Origin: Sphingobacterium sp. UBA2700
GTDB lineage: Bacteria; Bacteroidota; Bacteroidia; Sphingobacteriales; Sphingobacteriaceae
Reading direction: 5' to 3'
DNA length: 64,000 nt
Assembly: GCA_002354335.1 (NCBI GenBank)
Contig: DELI01000005.1
Coordinates: 168,385 to 232,384 of the forward strand
Below, piece after piece: positions 8,276 to 15,758 of this stretch. The translations under genes and the position numbers were made by a program. The notes under the pieces were generated by a model. That model had not been told where the DNA came from and ran no database searches. It saw only the letters and a program-made list of their open reading frames with translations. The first letter of the stretch is position 1, and each line of letters starts with the position of its first letter.

Positions 8276-9367
8276 ATGAAAATTATTATGAAACCAACTT
8301 TCACCTTTTCCTGCTTTATCATCTTGCTAACTCTTTTATTTTCATCATGTAAAAAGGACAGCCCATCGGATCAGCAGATGATTCAGGAGGAAGCCGCCGA
8401 CTTTAAATTAGTATTCGGCCAGGATACAACATTGGCATTTACATCCCTTGGAAATATAAAGGATCCTGTGGATTATGTTTTGTCTTTTGACGGGACAGCG
8501 GACATCAAGATATCGACGTCTATAAACCTGCATGATCGGCTAAAAGATGCCATACAAATCGATAGGGAGAACAAAAAAATTGTCATTAAAAGCGGCTTAC
8601 TGTATCCCAACTCGGAGGTGTCTACCATCAATGGGGTTGCAATACCACCGATATATAAAGTGGCACTACGTGCGGTAGCAAAGGATGGCAAGCTGCTGGC
8701 TGAAAAACTAATCAGTTTTGTTTTGCAAAAATCATCGGTTCACTTACTGCGCTCAAATGCTGAGTCATCAGACTTCATTTATACCCTCTTTAGCGATAAA
8801 GCAAGTTCTTTCGAACTCCATAGCGAAGCGGCGAGAATTGCCGGCACGAGTTGGAATGTAAATTCCAAAGGAACAGACGGGGAAACGATTAAGATTGAGG
8901 CCAATAGCGTTGTTTTCGCCGGAACCTCCGGGAGTTTGACACAAAAGGATGAGAAATCCTATGACCTGGAGCCTCAGTTATTAAAGGAAGGCTTCCCAGT
9001 AGCTTCCGGTAAGATTAAGTTTATTTTTATCCCCGCAATTCAGTTTGTGTATGGCACATATTATCCGGACTTGAATTTAACGGTTAAATACAATTACCTT
9101 TTTGTTGATCTGCAAGCAGGCTATGTCTCGAAAGCTCCGGCATTTTATCCTGAATCCTACAAGGGGAAATTCAGTATTGACAAAATCGAGTGGAACAACA
9201 AGCCGTACGACAACAGCAATAGCATATTTTCGATTAATGAAGAAACAGGTATCATCTCGACGAAGGCTAAGAATGATTTACCGAAGGGAAGTTATAAATT
9301 GACTGTGAAAGCAACGGCAAAACATGGATTAGAATTTACAACGCCTCTTACTTTGGTATTGGAGTAG
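8276..9367 (+). CDS. Hypothetical lipoprotein paired with the metal receptor
   Basis: Protein of 363 residues; an alternative ATG 12 bases later is equally possible. The signal peptide ends in the lipobox LLFSSC (Cys25). The mature protein is strand-rich with repeated Ig/cadherin-like patterns; the last module (IFSINEETGIISTKAKNDLP then YKLTVKATAKHG) resembles cadherin-like surface modules. I cannot name the family. It shares the palindromic operator with the receptor on the other strand, so it is probably a surface partner in the same metal-uptake function. A strong hairpin follows at 9422-9460. Confidence 0.6.
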   Translation: MKIIMKPTFTFSCFIILLTLLFSSCKKDSPSDQQMIQEEAADFKLVFGQDTTLAFTSLGNIKDPVDYVLSFDGTADIKISTSINLHDRLKDAIQIDRENKKIVIKSGLLYPNSEVSTINGVAIPPIYKVALRAVAKDGKLLAEKLISFVLQKSSVHLLRSNAESSDFIYTLFSDKASSFELHSEAARIAGTSWNVNSKGTDGETIKIEANSVVFAGTSGSLTQKDEKSYDLEPQLLKEGFPVASGKIKFIFIPAIQFVYGTYYPDLNLTVKYNYLFVDLQAGYVSKAPAFYPESYKGKFSIDKIEWNNKPYDNSNSIFSINEETGIISTKAKNDLPKGSYKLTVKATAKHGLEFTTPLTLVLE

Positions 9368-9421
9368 CAATGTAGGCGGACGGAAAACCGAACTATAGTA
9401 TTATTGTTTTAAACTATAGCA

Positions 9422-9460
9422 TAGTCACTTTCGAATCGCTAATCTTTTCGAAAGTGACTA
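9422..9460 (+). terminator. Hairpin after the lipoprotein gene
   Basis: A 14-bp perfect stem TAGTCACTTTCGAA / TTCGAAAGTGACTA with an 11-base loop. The following T-run is weak (CTTATTT), so it may terminate poorly. Confidence 0.5.
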
Positions 9461-9490
9461 CTTATTTCTGTTAATAAGCACGATTGATAT

Positions 9491-10213
9491 ATGGACAAGA
9501 AAAAACAAATTTTTGAAATCATTAGTTTCACAGCTGATGATAGAGAATACTATCCGGCATCTATGGAACACGAAAATTGGATGCCAGATAACTTTGTAAA
9601 GCATACGGAAATTGACATTGCTTTCGGTCAGTCTCGATATGGCGGACCAATAGTAGATTTACCTCCGGGAGTTCAATATCCGGAAAATCTAAGATTTGCA
9701 GCACAGCTTGACTTATCCAAATTCTCACCCTATGATAAATCAGGGCTATTACCCAAGAAAGGACAGCTTATTTTCTTTGCAGAAATAATGAACGACACGG
9801 GAAAGGTGATTTATGCCGATGTTGCTAACGAAGAACTAGTTCGAACGACCAAAGAACATGAAGACAATTTCTACACTGGAATATTAATCGATAAAATATA
9901 TGCTGACACCGAAACACTTGAAGAACGCTATGAAGAACCGGAAGACGAAGATGATGAAGAAGAGCTAAATGAACAAGATGAGGTTTGGGACTATTTTTCT
10001 GGTTGCGAAAAATCAAAAATATTCGGGATTTATACGAATTGCCAGTTGCAGGAAGAAGAGATTGAGGAAGTTGCTTTTTCAGATAAGGTTGTACTGCTGC
10101 AGATCGGTGAGAATGGATTTAATGATGAAGGAGTTTTTAGCGTATTGATCCCAAAAGAAGATCTAAAAAATTTGAACTTCGATAATTGCGAATTTATTTG
10201 GGCGCAATCTTAA
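9491..10213 (+). CDS. DUF1963 / YwqG-like protein
   Basis: Protein of 240 residues. The segment LRFAAQLDLSKFSPYD then LLPKKGQLIFFAE is the characteristic core of the DUF1963 (YwqG) family. A very acidic stretch (EEPEDEDDEEELNEQDE) lies at about 154-170, and the C-terminus VLLQIGENGFNDEGVFSVLI ends as usual for the family. The function of DUF1963 proteins is unknown. They are common in Bacteroidota and occur near polymorphic toxin loci, but no toxin neighbour is visible here. It is the last gene before the tRNA-associated island. Confidence 0.8.
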   Translation: MDKKKQIFEIISFTADDREYYPASMEHENWMPDNFVKHTEIDIAFGQSRYGGPIVDLPPGVQYPENLRFAAQLDLSKFSPYDKSGLLPKKGQLIFFAEIMNDTGKVIYADVANEELVRTTKEHEDNFYTGILIDKIYADTETLEERYEEPEDEDDEEELNEQDEVWDYFSGCEKSKIFGIYTNCQLQEEEIEEVAFSDKVVLLQIGENGFNDEGVFSVLIPKEDLKNLNFDNCEFIWAQS

Positions 10214-10250
10214 GAAAGATTGGGATACCTCTTGGAGGATTATTTATACT

Positions 10251-10280
10251 AAAAAAGCTCATCTTTCGATGAGCTTTTTT
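10251..10280. terminator. Probable original terminator of the tRNA-Met gene, displaced by the island
   Basis: Perfect 13-bp stem AAAAAAGCTCATC / GATGAGCTTTTTT with a TTTC loop. It works in both directions. Read on the minus strand it follows CTACTAG, which joins exactly to the 3' end of the tRNA-Met now at 23670 if the island is removed. It may also terminate the DUF1963 gene. Confidence 0.75.
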
Positions 10281-10282
10281 CT

Positions 10283-10313
10283 AGTAGGGTCGAGTTGCGG
10301 AAAGTCTAACCTT
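10283..10313. repeat. Left island boundary: AGTAG plus 25-base end repeat
   Basis: AGTAG (10283-10287) is repeated at 11630-11634 and 23668-23672, the last overlapping the tRNA 3' end. The 25 bases at 10289-10313 recur exactly at 11635-11659, marking the left ends of the two tandem units. Confidence 0.65.
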
Positions 10314-10361
10314 TTGGAAGACTACGAAGCCATAATGAGCGCAAAGGACCTCCTTGAGTAG
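10290..10361 (+). pseudogene. Left-end coding-like fragment, copy A
   Basis: Twenty-four codons reading SSCGKSNLLEDYEAI and ending in KDLLE-stop. Copy B at 11636-11707 encodes a related peptide; beyond the identical first 24 bases, several differences are synonymous third-position changes (GAC/GAT, GAA/GAG, AGC/AGT). This suggests the 3' end of a real gene captured at the element end. I do not recognise the protein. Confidence 0.4.
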
Positions 10362-10457
10362 CCAATATCTTTTTGTACCAAAGAATAGTGGGGATATTAA
10401 GCCACTTTCCATCAACCATGTATCGAAGAATAACTATTTTAATATCACATTAAAAAA

Positions 10458-10583
10458 CTAATGCAAATATGCATCATCAATAAGACCCCGAGGCATGCCA
10501 CTTGTTCCCATCGTATTAAACTCCACAACAATACTTGATTTTAATTCGCTTGCCATTACAGGAGGTATATCGTTATCAATCAG
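10458..10583 (-). pseudogene. 3' fragment of an unknown gene
   Basis: An open frame on the minus strand that encodes VVEFNTMGTSGMPRGLIDDA near its end and stops at 10458. It runs unbroken for 42 codons up to the point where similarity to the recombinase begins (about 10581), so it looks like a gene cut by a deletion or rearrangement. I cannot name the family. Confidence 0.35.
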
Positions 10584-11279
10584 CGTATCATTACCACAAA
10601 AAGGAAAACCAGCTGTAAAAGAGAGGAATTGAAGGCAATGTTTTTTCTGACCGGATTTTTAACCTGCCCTCTTTGCAACCGAAACCTCTGTGGAAGTTTT
10701 TCTACCGGATCGACAAAAAAGCATCCATACTACCATTGCCGAGGGAGATGCAAAACGAGAATAAAGGCTCCGCTTCTCAATGAAAGTTACCAGCACGAAC
10801 TTCAGCGTTTGATGCTTTCAGACAAAGCCGTCGATATATTCAATTGTGTTTTGGAAGACTGGAATACAAATACACAGAAAGCAGAATACTTACAGGAACG
10901 GCAACAGGTCGTGAGAAAACTGCAAGAACAAGAACTGACGCTATCCCAAGCCAGGAAACTGTTCGTCGCAGCTGTACTGAAGCTTGATGACTATAGTGAA
11001 TTAAAGAGGGAGTATCGTGTTAATTCCAAGTGCCTGAAAAAAGAACTCAACGATATTAACGAGAAATTGAAAAGTATTGATAAGCAACGGCAACAGGGAG
11101 ATCGGCCAATTGTAAATATTCTTCAAGGATTTTCAGGCATGGATACAACCGACAAAAAACATCTTGTCAATCTGATCCCTCCTCTTAGGGTCAATTACAA
11201 AACAGGAGATATGTCATTGAATCTGAACACGGCATTGTCAAAAATATTATTAACAAAGAAACATCGATCAAGAAGATGA
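10581..11279 (+). pseudogene. Serine recombinase, C-terminal remnant (copy A)
   Basis: Matches the C-terminal half of the recombinase at 21847-23309, starting at the equivalent of QRIITTKRK. The open frame from 10629 gives 216 residues: the zinc ribbon with CPLCNRNLCGS and YYHCRGRC, then a long coiled coil (about 60-165) and a C-terminal segment with SGMDTTDKKHLVNLIPPL. The catalytic resolvase domain is absent, so it cannot recombine. Unlike copy B the C-terminal frame is intact, which shows what copy B lost. Confidence 0.8.
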
Positions 11280-11473
11280 GTTTTATAGATAAAAAGATTT
11301 CGGATAAACGAGCAATTGCAATACTAGCAAAAAACGGTATCCAAGTGAACGAGGAGGAAGCCGATGTTATATTGGATTTTCTCTATCTTGTCGCAAAGAA
11401 CTACAATAAACCCGAAGAGGGTCAAGAAGCTGAATCCCTAAGGAGAAATCGAACTTTGGAAAAAAGGCCATAA
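11276..11473 (+). CDS. Small ORF linked to the serine recombinase
   Basis: Protein of 65 residues (MSFIDKKISDKRAIAILAKN at its start), overlapping the recombinase stop by an ATGA. The same small gene follows copy B at 23314 but is broken there by a stop. Short proteins of this kind with an EEADVILDFLYLVAKNYNK helix are common beside Bacteroidota mobile-element genes; the function is unknown. With its recombinase truncated it is probably a relic here. Confidence 0.55.
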   Translation: MSFIDKKISDKRAIAILAKNGIQVNEEEADVILDFLYLVAKNYNKPEEGQEAESLRRNRTLEKRP

Positions 11474-11592
11474 CAACATAAAGGAGTAGATTTTTCAGAC
11501 AATACGACACAACAGGATAAAAATTTTGGCCACAAATATCGAACTATAAATGACCCGACACTAACAGTTTGGATCACAGATTTTTATTGGCA

Positions 11593-11628
11593 TAAAAAAA
11601 GGAGACAACCCATATATGGTGTCTCCTT
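11593..11628 (-). terminator. Relic terminator at the right end of unit A
   Basis: Same hairpin as at 23632-23666 (AAGGAGACA / TGTCTCCTT, T-run on the minus strand). It presumably served the tRNA before unit B inserted between them; no gene now reads into it. Confidence 0.6.
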
Positions 11629-11635
11629 AAGTAGG

Positions 11636-11707
11636 TCGAGTTGCGGAAAGTCTAACCTTGCAAAAGATTGTGAGGCCATTTTAAGTGTAAAGCGCTTTCT
11701 TGAATAA
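11636..11707 (+). pseudogene. Left-end coding-like fragment, copy B
   Basis: Twenty-four codons reading SSCGKSNLAKDCEAIL and ending in KRFLE-stop, the counterpart of 10290-10361. Confidence 0.4.
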
Positions 11708-12051
11708 CACGAATACGATATTTGAATTCAAACAGATTCCCGGAATATACGAAAGTCTTGTTCATCTTTCTCTTCAATAAAAAAGCAACACTACCCCAGT
11801 TCCGAATATTAAAGCAGAGTCATCGATTTAGATTTAAGTATATGCAATTTCGGAATGCTTATTCTAATAGACGGTTATGAAGTCATTTTTAAATTTAAAA
11901 AACCTATTAAACGATAAAACTATAGGAATGAGATTTATTCAAAGCCTATAAAAAAGACACTAATTGGTTTTTTGCAATTAAATTACGATCGATTTGCATA
12001 TTTTTTGAGTATAATTTACTAATTAAATACGGATTTGATATATTAGCCTAT

Positions 12052-12059
12052 TATCTTTG
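12052..12059 (+). promoter_or_regulatory. -7 box (TATCTTTG) of the His-Xaa-Ser operon
   Basis: Perfect TAnnTTTG match 21 bases before the ATG at 12081. It contains the TTG that would start a longer HxsA, which argues for the ATG. The nearest upstream TTTG (12034-12037) is only 14 bases away, shorter than the usual spacing. Confidence 0.55.
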
Positions 12060-12080
12060 ATAAACCCTTGGTTAACCAAT

Positions 12081-12779
12081 ATGAAAAGTAAACTTTCTGA
12101 TTTATTAAAAAAAATGTTTTTGAGTTCAATAGCAAGCATAGTCGCCAATAACACTACTGCAGCTGATAGAGCATCTACTATTGAACATTATTTTGGAAAT
12201 AATAAGGAACGTGAGTTTTCGTTTTCAACAGAAAAAGATCTCAGTCCGAAACTGTTGTTAAAGCAAAATAGTAATTCAGAATGGGCGGTAGTCTCACATA
12301 GAAGTCACAGATCCCATTCCTCTCATAGATCTCATTATTCGAGTACTTCGGGCAGTAGCTCATCACGTTCATCTACTACCAGATCGTCTGGATCGAGCTC
12401 ATCAGGATCAAGTACTTCAACGACATCAAGGCCATTAGGAATAAGTAGTAGCGGTTCATCCAGGAATAGCTCTACTCCGGCACGCACCATAGCACCGACC
12501 CAGTCCCCCTCAAATACCTTAGGGATTAGCCCAACGGGGCTTAACCTTGGAGATCGTAACCTCAAATTGGGTATGTCTGGTAGTGATGTTACACAACTAA
12601 TCAACATCTTAATCAAAAAGGGGTACCTAAAACTTGAAAACGGTGATAATCAAGTCTACGGTACATACACTTATGATGAGACAATAGAAGCTACCGTAAA
12701 AAAATATCAACTAAATAATGGTCTAAAAAATGATGGTGTGTGTGGATCTACAACAGCCTATCATTTGCTACACAAATAA
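12081..12779 (+). CDS. hxsA: HxsA: His-Xaa-Ser repeat protein with peptidoglycan-binding-like domain
   Basis: Protein of 232 residues from the ATG at 12081. The N-terminus (1-30) is weakly amphipathic and not a clear signal peptide. Residues 73-87 are five consecutive His-Xaa-Ser units (HRS HRS HSS HRS HYS). About 88-150 is a Ser/Thr/Arg/Pro low-complexity linker, and 160-232 matches a PG_binding_1 fold (LKLGMSGSDVTQLINILIKK, then VKKYQLNNGLKNDG). HxsA is the presumed substrate of the radical SAM enzymes HxsB and HxsC encoded next to it; the chemical modification is not known to me. First gene of the operon, 1 base from hxsD. Confidence 0.85.
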   Translation: MKSKLSDLLKKMFLSSIASIVANNTTAADRASTIEHYFGNNKEREFSFSTEKDLSPKLLLKQNSNSEWAVVSHRSHRSHSSHRSHYSSTSGSSSSRSSTTRSSGSSSSGSSTSTTSRPLGISSSGSSRNSSTPARTIAPTQSPSNTLGISPTGLNLGDRNLKLGMSGSDVTQLINILIKKGYLKLENGDNQVYGTYTYDETIEATVKKYQLNNGLKNDGVCGSTTAYHLLHK

Positions 12780-12780
12780 A

Positions 12781-13152
12781 ATGAAGGTAGATTTCAACGA
12801 GGATAATACAACAATAATTCTTCATATAGATAAAAATATCTATAATATCGCCGTATTGCATAAATGTTTCTATTGGTATACAAATAAATTCGAAATTGAT
12901 ATAGAAGAGCAAGGCACTTATTATACAGTATCGTTAAGCAAAATTCCAGACTTGACGGATATTCAAGCACTAATTTCTGATATAAGAAAAAACCTAATAG
13001 ACTTTAAGACCAGAGATTTGGTTGCGAAAGAAACGGCAGATATTAAAGCATTATTGATTGCAAAGGCCTTCGCAAATGAAGAAGATTTTGACGAGTTTCC
13101 GCCTGGAGACTTAAACGATCCGTTAGGATTCGATGTGTTTGATTTTAAATAA
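12781..13152 (+). CDS. hxsD: HxsD: His-Xaa-Ser system protein
   Basis: Small acidic protein of 123 residues, lying between the HxS-repeat gene and hxsB. Its pattern (ILHIDKNIYNIAVLHKCFYW early, IQALISDIRKNLIDFKTRDL in the middle) fits the HxsD family, which has no catalytic motif; a peptide-recognition or chaperone role for the radical SAM enzymes is plausible. The start at 12781 is chosen because it follows the hxsA stop by one base; the longer reading would overlap hxsA. The acidic C-terminus (EEDFDEFPPGDLNDPLGFD) is notable. Identification rests on context as much as on sequence. Confidence 0.75.
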   Translation: MKVDFNEDNTTIILHIDKNIYNIAVLHKCFYWYTNKFEIDIEEQGTYYTVSLSKIPDLTDIQALISDIRKNLIDFKTRDLVAKETADIKALLIAKAFANEEDFDEFPPGDLNDPLGFDVFDFK

Positions 13153-13158
13153 TGCCCT

Positions 13159-14661
13159 ATGCAGGATGCCACCATTAGAGACTTTCGGAAATTCAAGGGT
13201 ATAGATTTTTATCAAACTAATTCAGAATCTTATTTTTTACTTCCCTTTCGATTTCATCAAATTAATCATGAAAAAGAAGTGCTGGTAAATGAGGTCGGAG
13301 ATTTTCTGATGGTACCGATAGGCACAGCAACGCGTGTAGCCAATAGAGAAATAAATACGACTGATCCAATCTATCCAGATCTAATCGCTAACTTTTTTAT
13401 TTCTGAGAAGCCGATACCTGAATTAATTGATATTCTAGCCACACGTTATCGGACAAAAAAATCATTCTTGAATAGTTTTACTGCTTTACACATTTTTGTT
13501 GTATCGTTACGTTGCAACCATTCTTGTCATTATTGCCAAGTGTCGCGCGTATCGGAGAGCCGACAAGATTTTGACATGACCGTGATAGACCTTAAAGCAG
13601 GTATTGAACACATGTTTAGCTCCCCTTCGCCTTCCATCACGATGGAGTTTCAGGGTGGGGAACCGCTATTGGCTTTTGATAAAATCAAATTCGGAGTCGA
13701 GTATGCTAAAACATTAAATATACAACACAAGAAAGACATAACCTTCGTTATATGTACAAATGCAACTGTATTTACAGAAGAAATACTGGATTTCTGTAAG
13801 GAACATCAGATCGTGATTTCGACATCATTGGATGGTCCAGAAGTTCTACATAATGCAAATCGACCTAAAACGGGAACAAAAAGTTATCAGATGGTTATAG
13901 AAGGTATCGAATCGGCCAGAAGAAAACTTGGGGACGGGATGGTATCCGCGCTTATGACGACCACAACCTTGAGTTTGGATTATCCTATTGAAATTATCGA
14001 CAACTATATCAGCAATGGTTTTAATAATATTTTTCTAAGACCAATTAGTCCTTATGGTTTTGCATTAAAAAACATCAAGAAAAATCACTATCAAACACAG
14101 AGATATCTTGAATTTTATAAAAAGGGATTAGATTATATCCTACACCTTAACATACAAGGACACTTTTTTGTTGAAGACTATACAACAGTTATCCTAAAAA
14201 AGATACTGACACCTTTTCCAGTCAGCTATGTAGATCTCCAATCTCCAGCTGGGATGATTAATAATGTGGTTGTTTTTAACTATGACGGTTATGTATACGC
14301 GACTGATGAATCTAGAATGTTGGCAGAAAATAACGACCATACATTCAGGTTGGGACACGTGCAAGATAATTATAAGTCCCTTTTCTATGGAACTAAAGCT
14401 CACTTATTTTCACAATATTGGTCTAATGAAGCTCTCGCAGGATGCGCAGATTGTGGATTTCAAACATATTGTGGTGCGGATCCGGTATTTCACTATGCTT
14501 CACAAGGAGATTTTGAAGGGTTCAGGCCTGCTTCTGATTTTTGCATAAAAAACAAAGAAATCATTCGTCATATTTTTGATTTAATAGACAAAGGCGGTAA
14601 AGATATACTAAGAATATTCAACTCCTGGGTAAATAACACACCTCTAAACCCAACATCATGA
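13159..14661 (+). CDS. hxsB: HxsB: radical SAM/SPASM-type maturase
   Basis: Protein of 500 residues. The radical SAM cluster motif CNHSCHYC (C119, C123, C126) is the standard CxxxCxxC that binds the 4Fe-4S/SAM cluster. It is followed by the GGEP-type segment (MEFQGGEPLLAF). The C-terminal cysteines C429, C432, C438 and C462 form a SPASM-like auxiliary cluster domain, typical of enzymes that modify ribosomally made peptides. The N-terminal 110 residues could be the peptide-binding part. The family acts on the His-Xaa-Ser protein HxsA; reaction unknown. The stop overlaps hxsC by 4 bases (ATGA). Confidence 0.88.
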   Translation: MQDATIRDFRKFKGIDFYQTNSESYFLLPFRFHQINHEKEVLVNEVGDFLMVPIGTATRVANREINTTDPIYPDLIANFFISEKPIPELIDILATRYRTKKSFLNSFTALHIFVVSLRCNHSCHYCQVSRVSESRQDFDMTVIDLKAGIEHMFSSPSPSITMEFQGGEPLLAFDKIKFGVEYAKTLNIQHKKDITFVICTNATVFTEEILDFCKEHQIVISTSLDGPEVLHNANRPKTGTKSYQMVIEGIESARRKLGDGMVSALMTTTTLSLDYPIEIIDNYISNGFNNIFLRPISPYGFALKNIKKNHYQTQRYLEFYKKGLDYILHLNIQGHFFVEDYTTVILKKILTPFPVSYVDLQSPAGMINNVVVFNYDGYVYATDESRMLAENNDHTFRLGHVQDNYKSLFYGTKAHLFSQYWSNEALAGCADCGFQTYCGADPVFHYASQGDFEGFRPASDFCIKNKEIIRHIFDLIDKGGKDILRIFNSWVNNTPLNPTS

Positions 14662-15758
14662 TTCAGCTTAAAACAAGAGGTATCCCCATAAATCTATCAC
14701 AATCGACCGTAGCTACTATATACTCAAAACAGCATAATAACAAGTTAATTGCAGTCTCTACTGACGGCATAAGAATTATATTATCAGAAGAAGTGCCTCC
14801 TTTAGAGCATGAAACGATGGTTGTGGGTATATCTACTTTGGATTATTTGCAAGAAGGAGATATCGTACATATAGACACCAATGGATCTATCCATACTCTA
14901 TTTAGAAGTAATTCACCGCACAATGCGTTATTCATTACAGACCGGTGTAATAGCAATTGTTTAATGTGTTCTCAACCACCTAAGAATTTTGATGATTTGA
15001 CACATTTTTTCAATATCAATAGTGCATTAATTCCTCTGATTCCAAAAGACACCCGCGAATTAGGGATAACGGGAGGTGAACCAACCTTACTGGGACAAAG
15101 ATTTATTACCCTTTTAAACCAATTGACCGCTGAATTAGCAAATACAGATATACATATATTGACAAATGGTAGAGGTTTTGCTTGGAAACATATTCCCCAA
15201 GCGTTATCCGTGGTCAACAACAATAACATAGTATATGGTATACCATTATATTCTGACTATTATAAACAGCATGACTACATTGTACAGGCTAAAGATGCTT
15301 TCCATCAAACTGTTGTAGGGTTACACAATATGGCCAGGCACAACCTAAGGATAGAGTTGCGTATCGTATTACATCAACAGACCTACGCAAGACTCCCCAA
15401 ATTAGCTAAATATATTTATATGAATTTCCCTTTCGTTGAACACGTTGCTTTTATGGGATTAGAGTACATTGGCTATACTGTTAAGAACAAGGGTATTTTA
15501 TGGATAGAACCTCAGAAGTACATGAATGAACTTGAGGAAGCTGTATTACATTTAGCCGATATGGGAATGAATGTTTCTATATATAATCTACAGCTCTGTT
15601 TATTAAAGCCTTCTCTTTGGAGGTTTGCTCGAAAATCAATCTCTGATTGGAAGCAGAAATACTTAGAGGAATGTAGTGGCTGTAGTTTGTTGGATAGTTG
15701 TGGAGGTGTATTTGACACGTCTAAAAAGCATAGTAACTTTATTCAAGCAATCTATTAA
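14658..15758 (+). CDS. hxsC: HxsC: second radical SAM protein of the His-Xaa-Ser system
   Basis: Protein of 366 residues. The radical SAM motif is CNSNCLMC (C97, C101, C104), with the expected GGEPTLLG segment after it, and a C-terminal cysteine group C339, C342, C348 that could bind an auxiliary cluster. It is shorter than HxsB and differs at the N-terminus, where about 90 residues precede the barrel. The two enzymes always pair in Hxs loci and may act in sequence or as a complex. It overlaps the next gene by one base (TAATG), so translation of the maturases and the envelope genes is coupled. Confidence 0.85.
   Translation: MIQLKTRGIPINLSQSTVATIYSKQHNNKLIAVSTDGIRIILSEEVPPLEHETMVVGISTLDYLQEGDIVHIDTNGSIHTLFRSNSPHNALFITDRCNSNCLMCSQPPKNFDDLTHFFNINSALIPLIPKDTRELGITGGEPTLLGQRFITLLNQLTAELANTDIHILTNGRGFAWKHIPQALSVVNNNNIVYGIPLYSDYYKQHDYIVQAKDAFHQTVVGLHNMARHNLRIELRIVLHQQTYARLPKLAKYIYMNFPFVEHVAFMGLEYIGYTVKNKGILWIEPQKYMNELEEAVLHLADMGMNVSIYNLQLCLLKPSLWRFARKSISDWKQKYLEECSGCSLLDSCGGVFDTSKKHSNFIQAIY

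Larger units (their letters stand above)
10288..11634 (+). mobile_element. Island unit A, deleted remnant
   Basis: Keeps a left-end fragment, the tail of an unrelated minus-strand gene, the C-terminal part of a serine recombinase, the small ORF and the complete 105-base right end. The N-terminal half of the recombinase and any cargo are lost. Confidence 0.7.
11474..12051. other. Junction of units A and B and operon upstream region
   Basis: Holds the 105-base right end of unit A (11530-11634), a relic terminator (11593-11628), the left end of unit B (11635-11707) and about 340 bases of very AT-rich sequence up to the operon promoter. In that last stretch I see no convincing ORF, RNA gene or repeat. 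Confidence 0.6.

Noticed and set aside
9491..10213. Immunity gene of a toxin-immunity pair (DUF1963 protein)
   Set aside because: No toxin or secretion gene is adjacent; the gene lies between an envelope lipoprotein and the island.
12034..12059. Full -33/-7 promoter for the hxs operon
   Set aside because: The TTTG at 12034 is only 14 bases from the -7 box against the usual 18-21, so only the -7 box is claimed.
12335..12616. Minus-strand open frame of 93 codons opposite hxsA
   Set aside because: It is the shadow of the Ser-rich codons of hxsA; composition (Leu/Asp/Glu-rich) is what the complement of TCA/TCG/AGT runs produces, and there is no start signal.
12072..12779. Classical lanthipeptide or bacteriocin precursor for the radical SAM genes
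   Set aside because: No double-glycine leader, lanthionine synthetase or peptidase-transporter is present; the His-Xaa-Ser repeats with HxsB/C/D identify another system.
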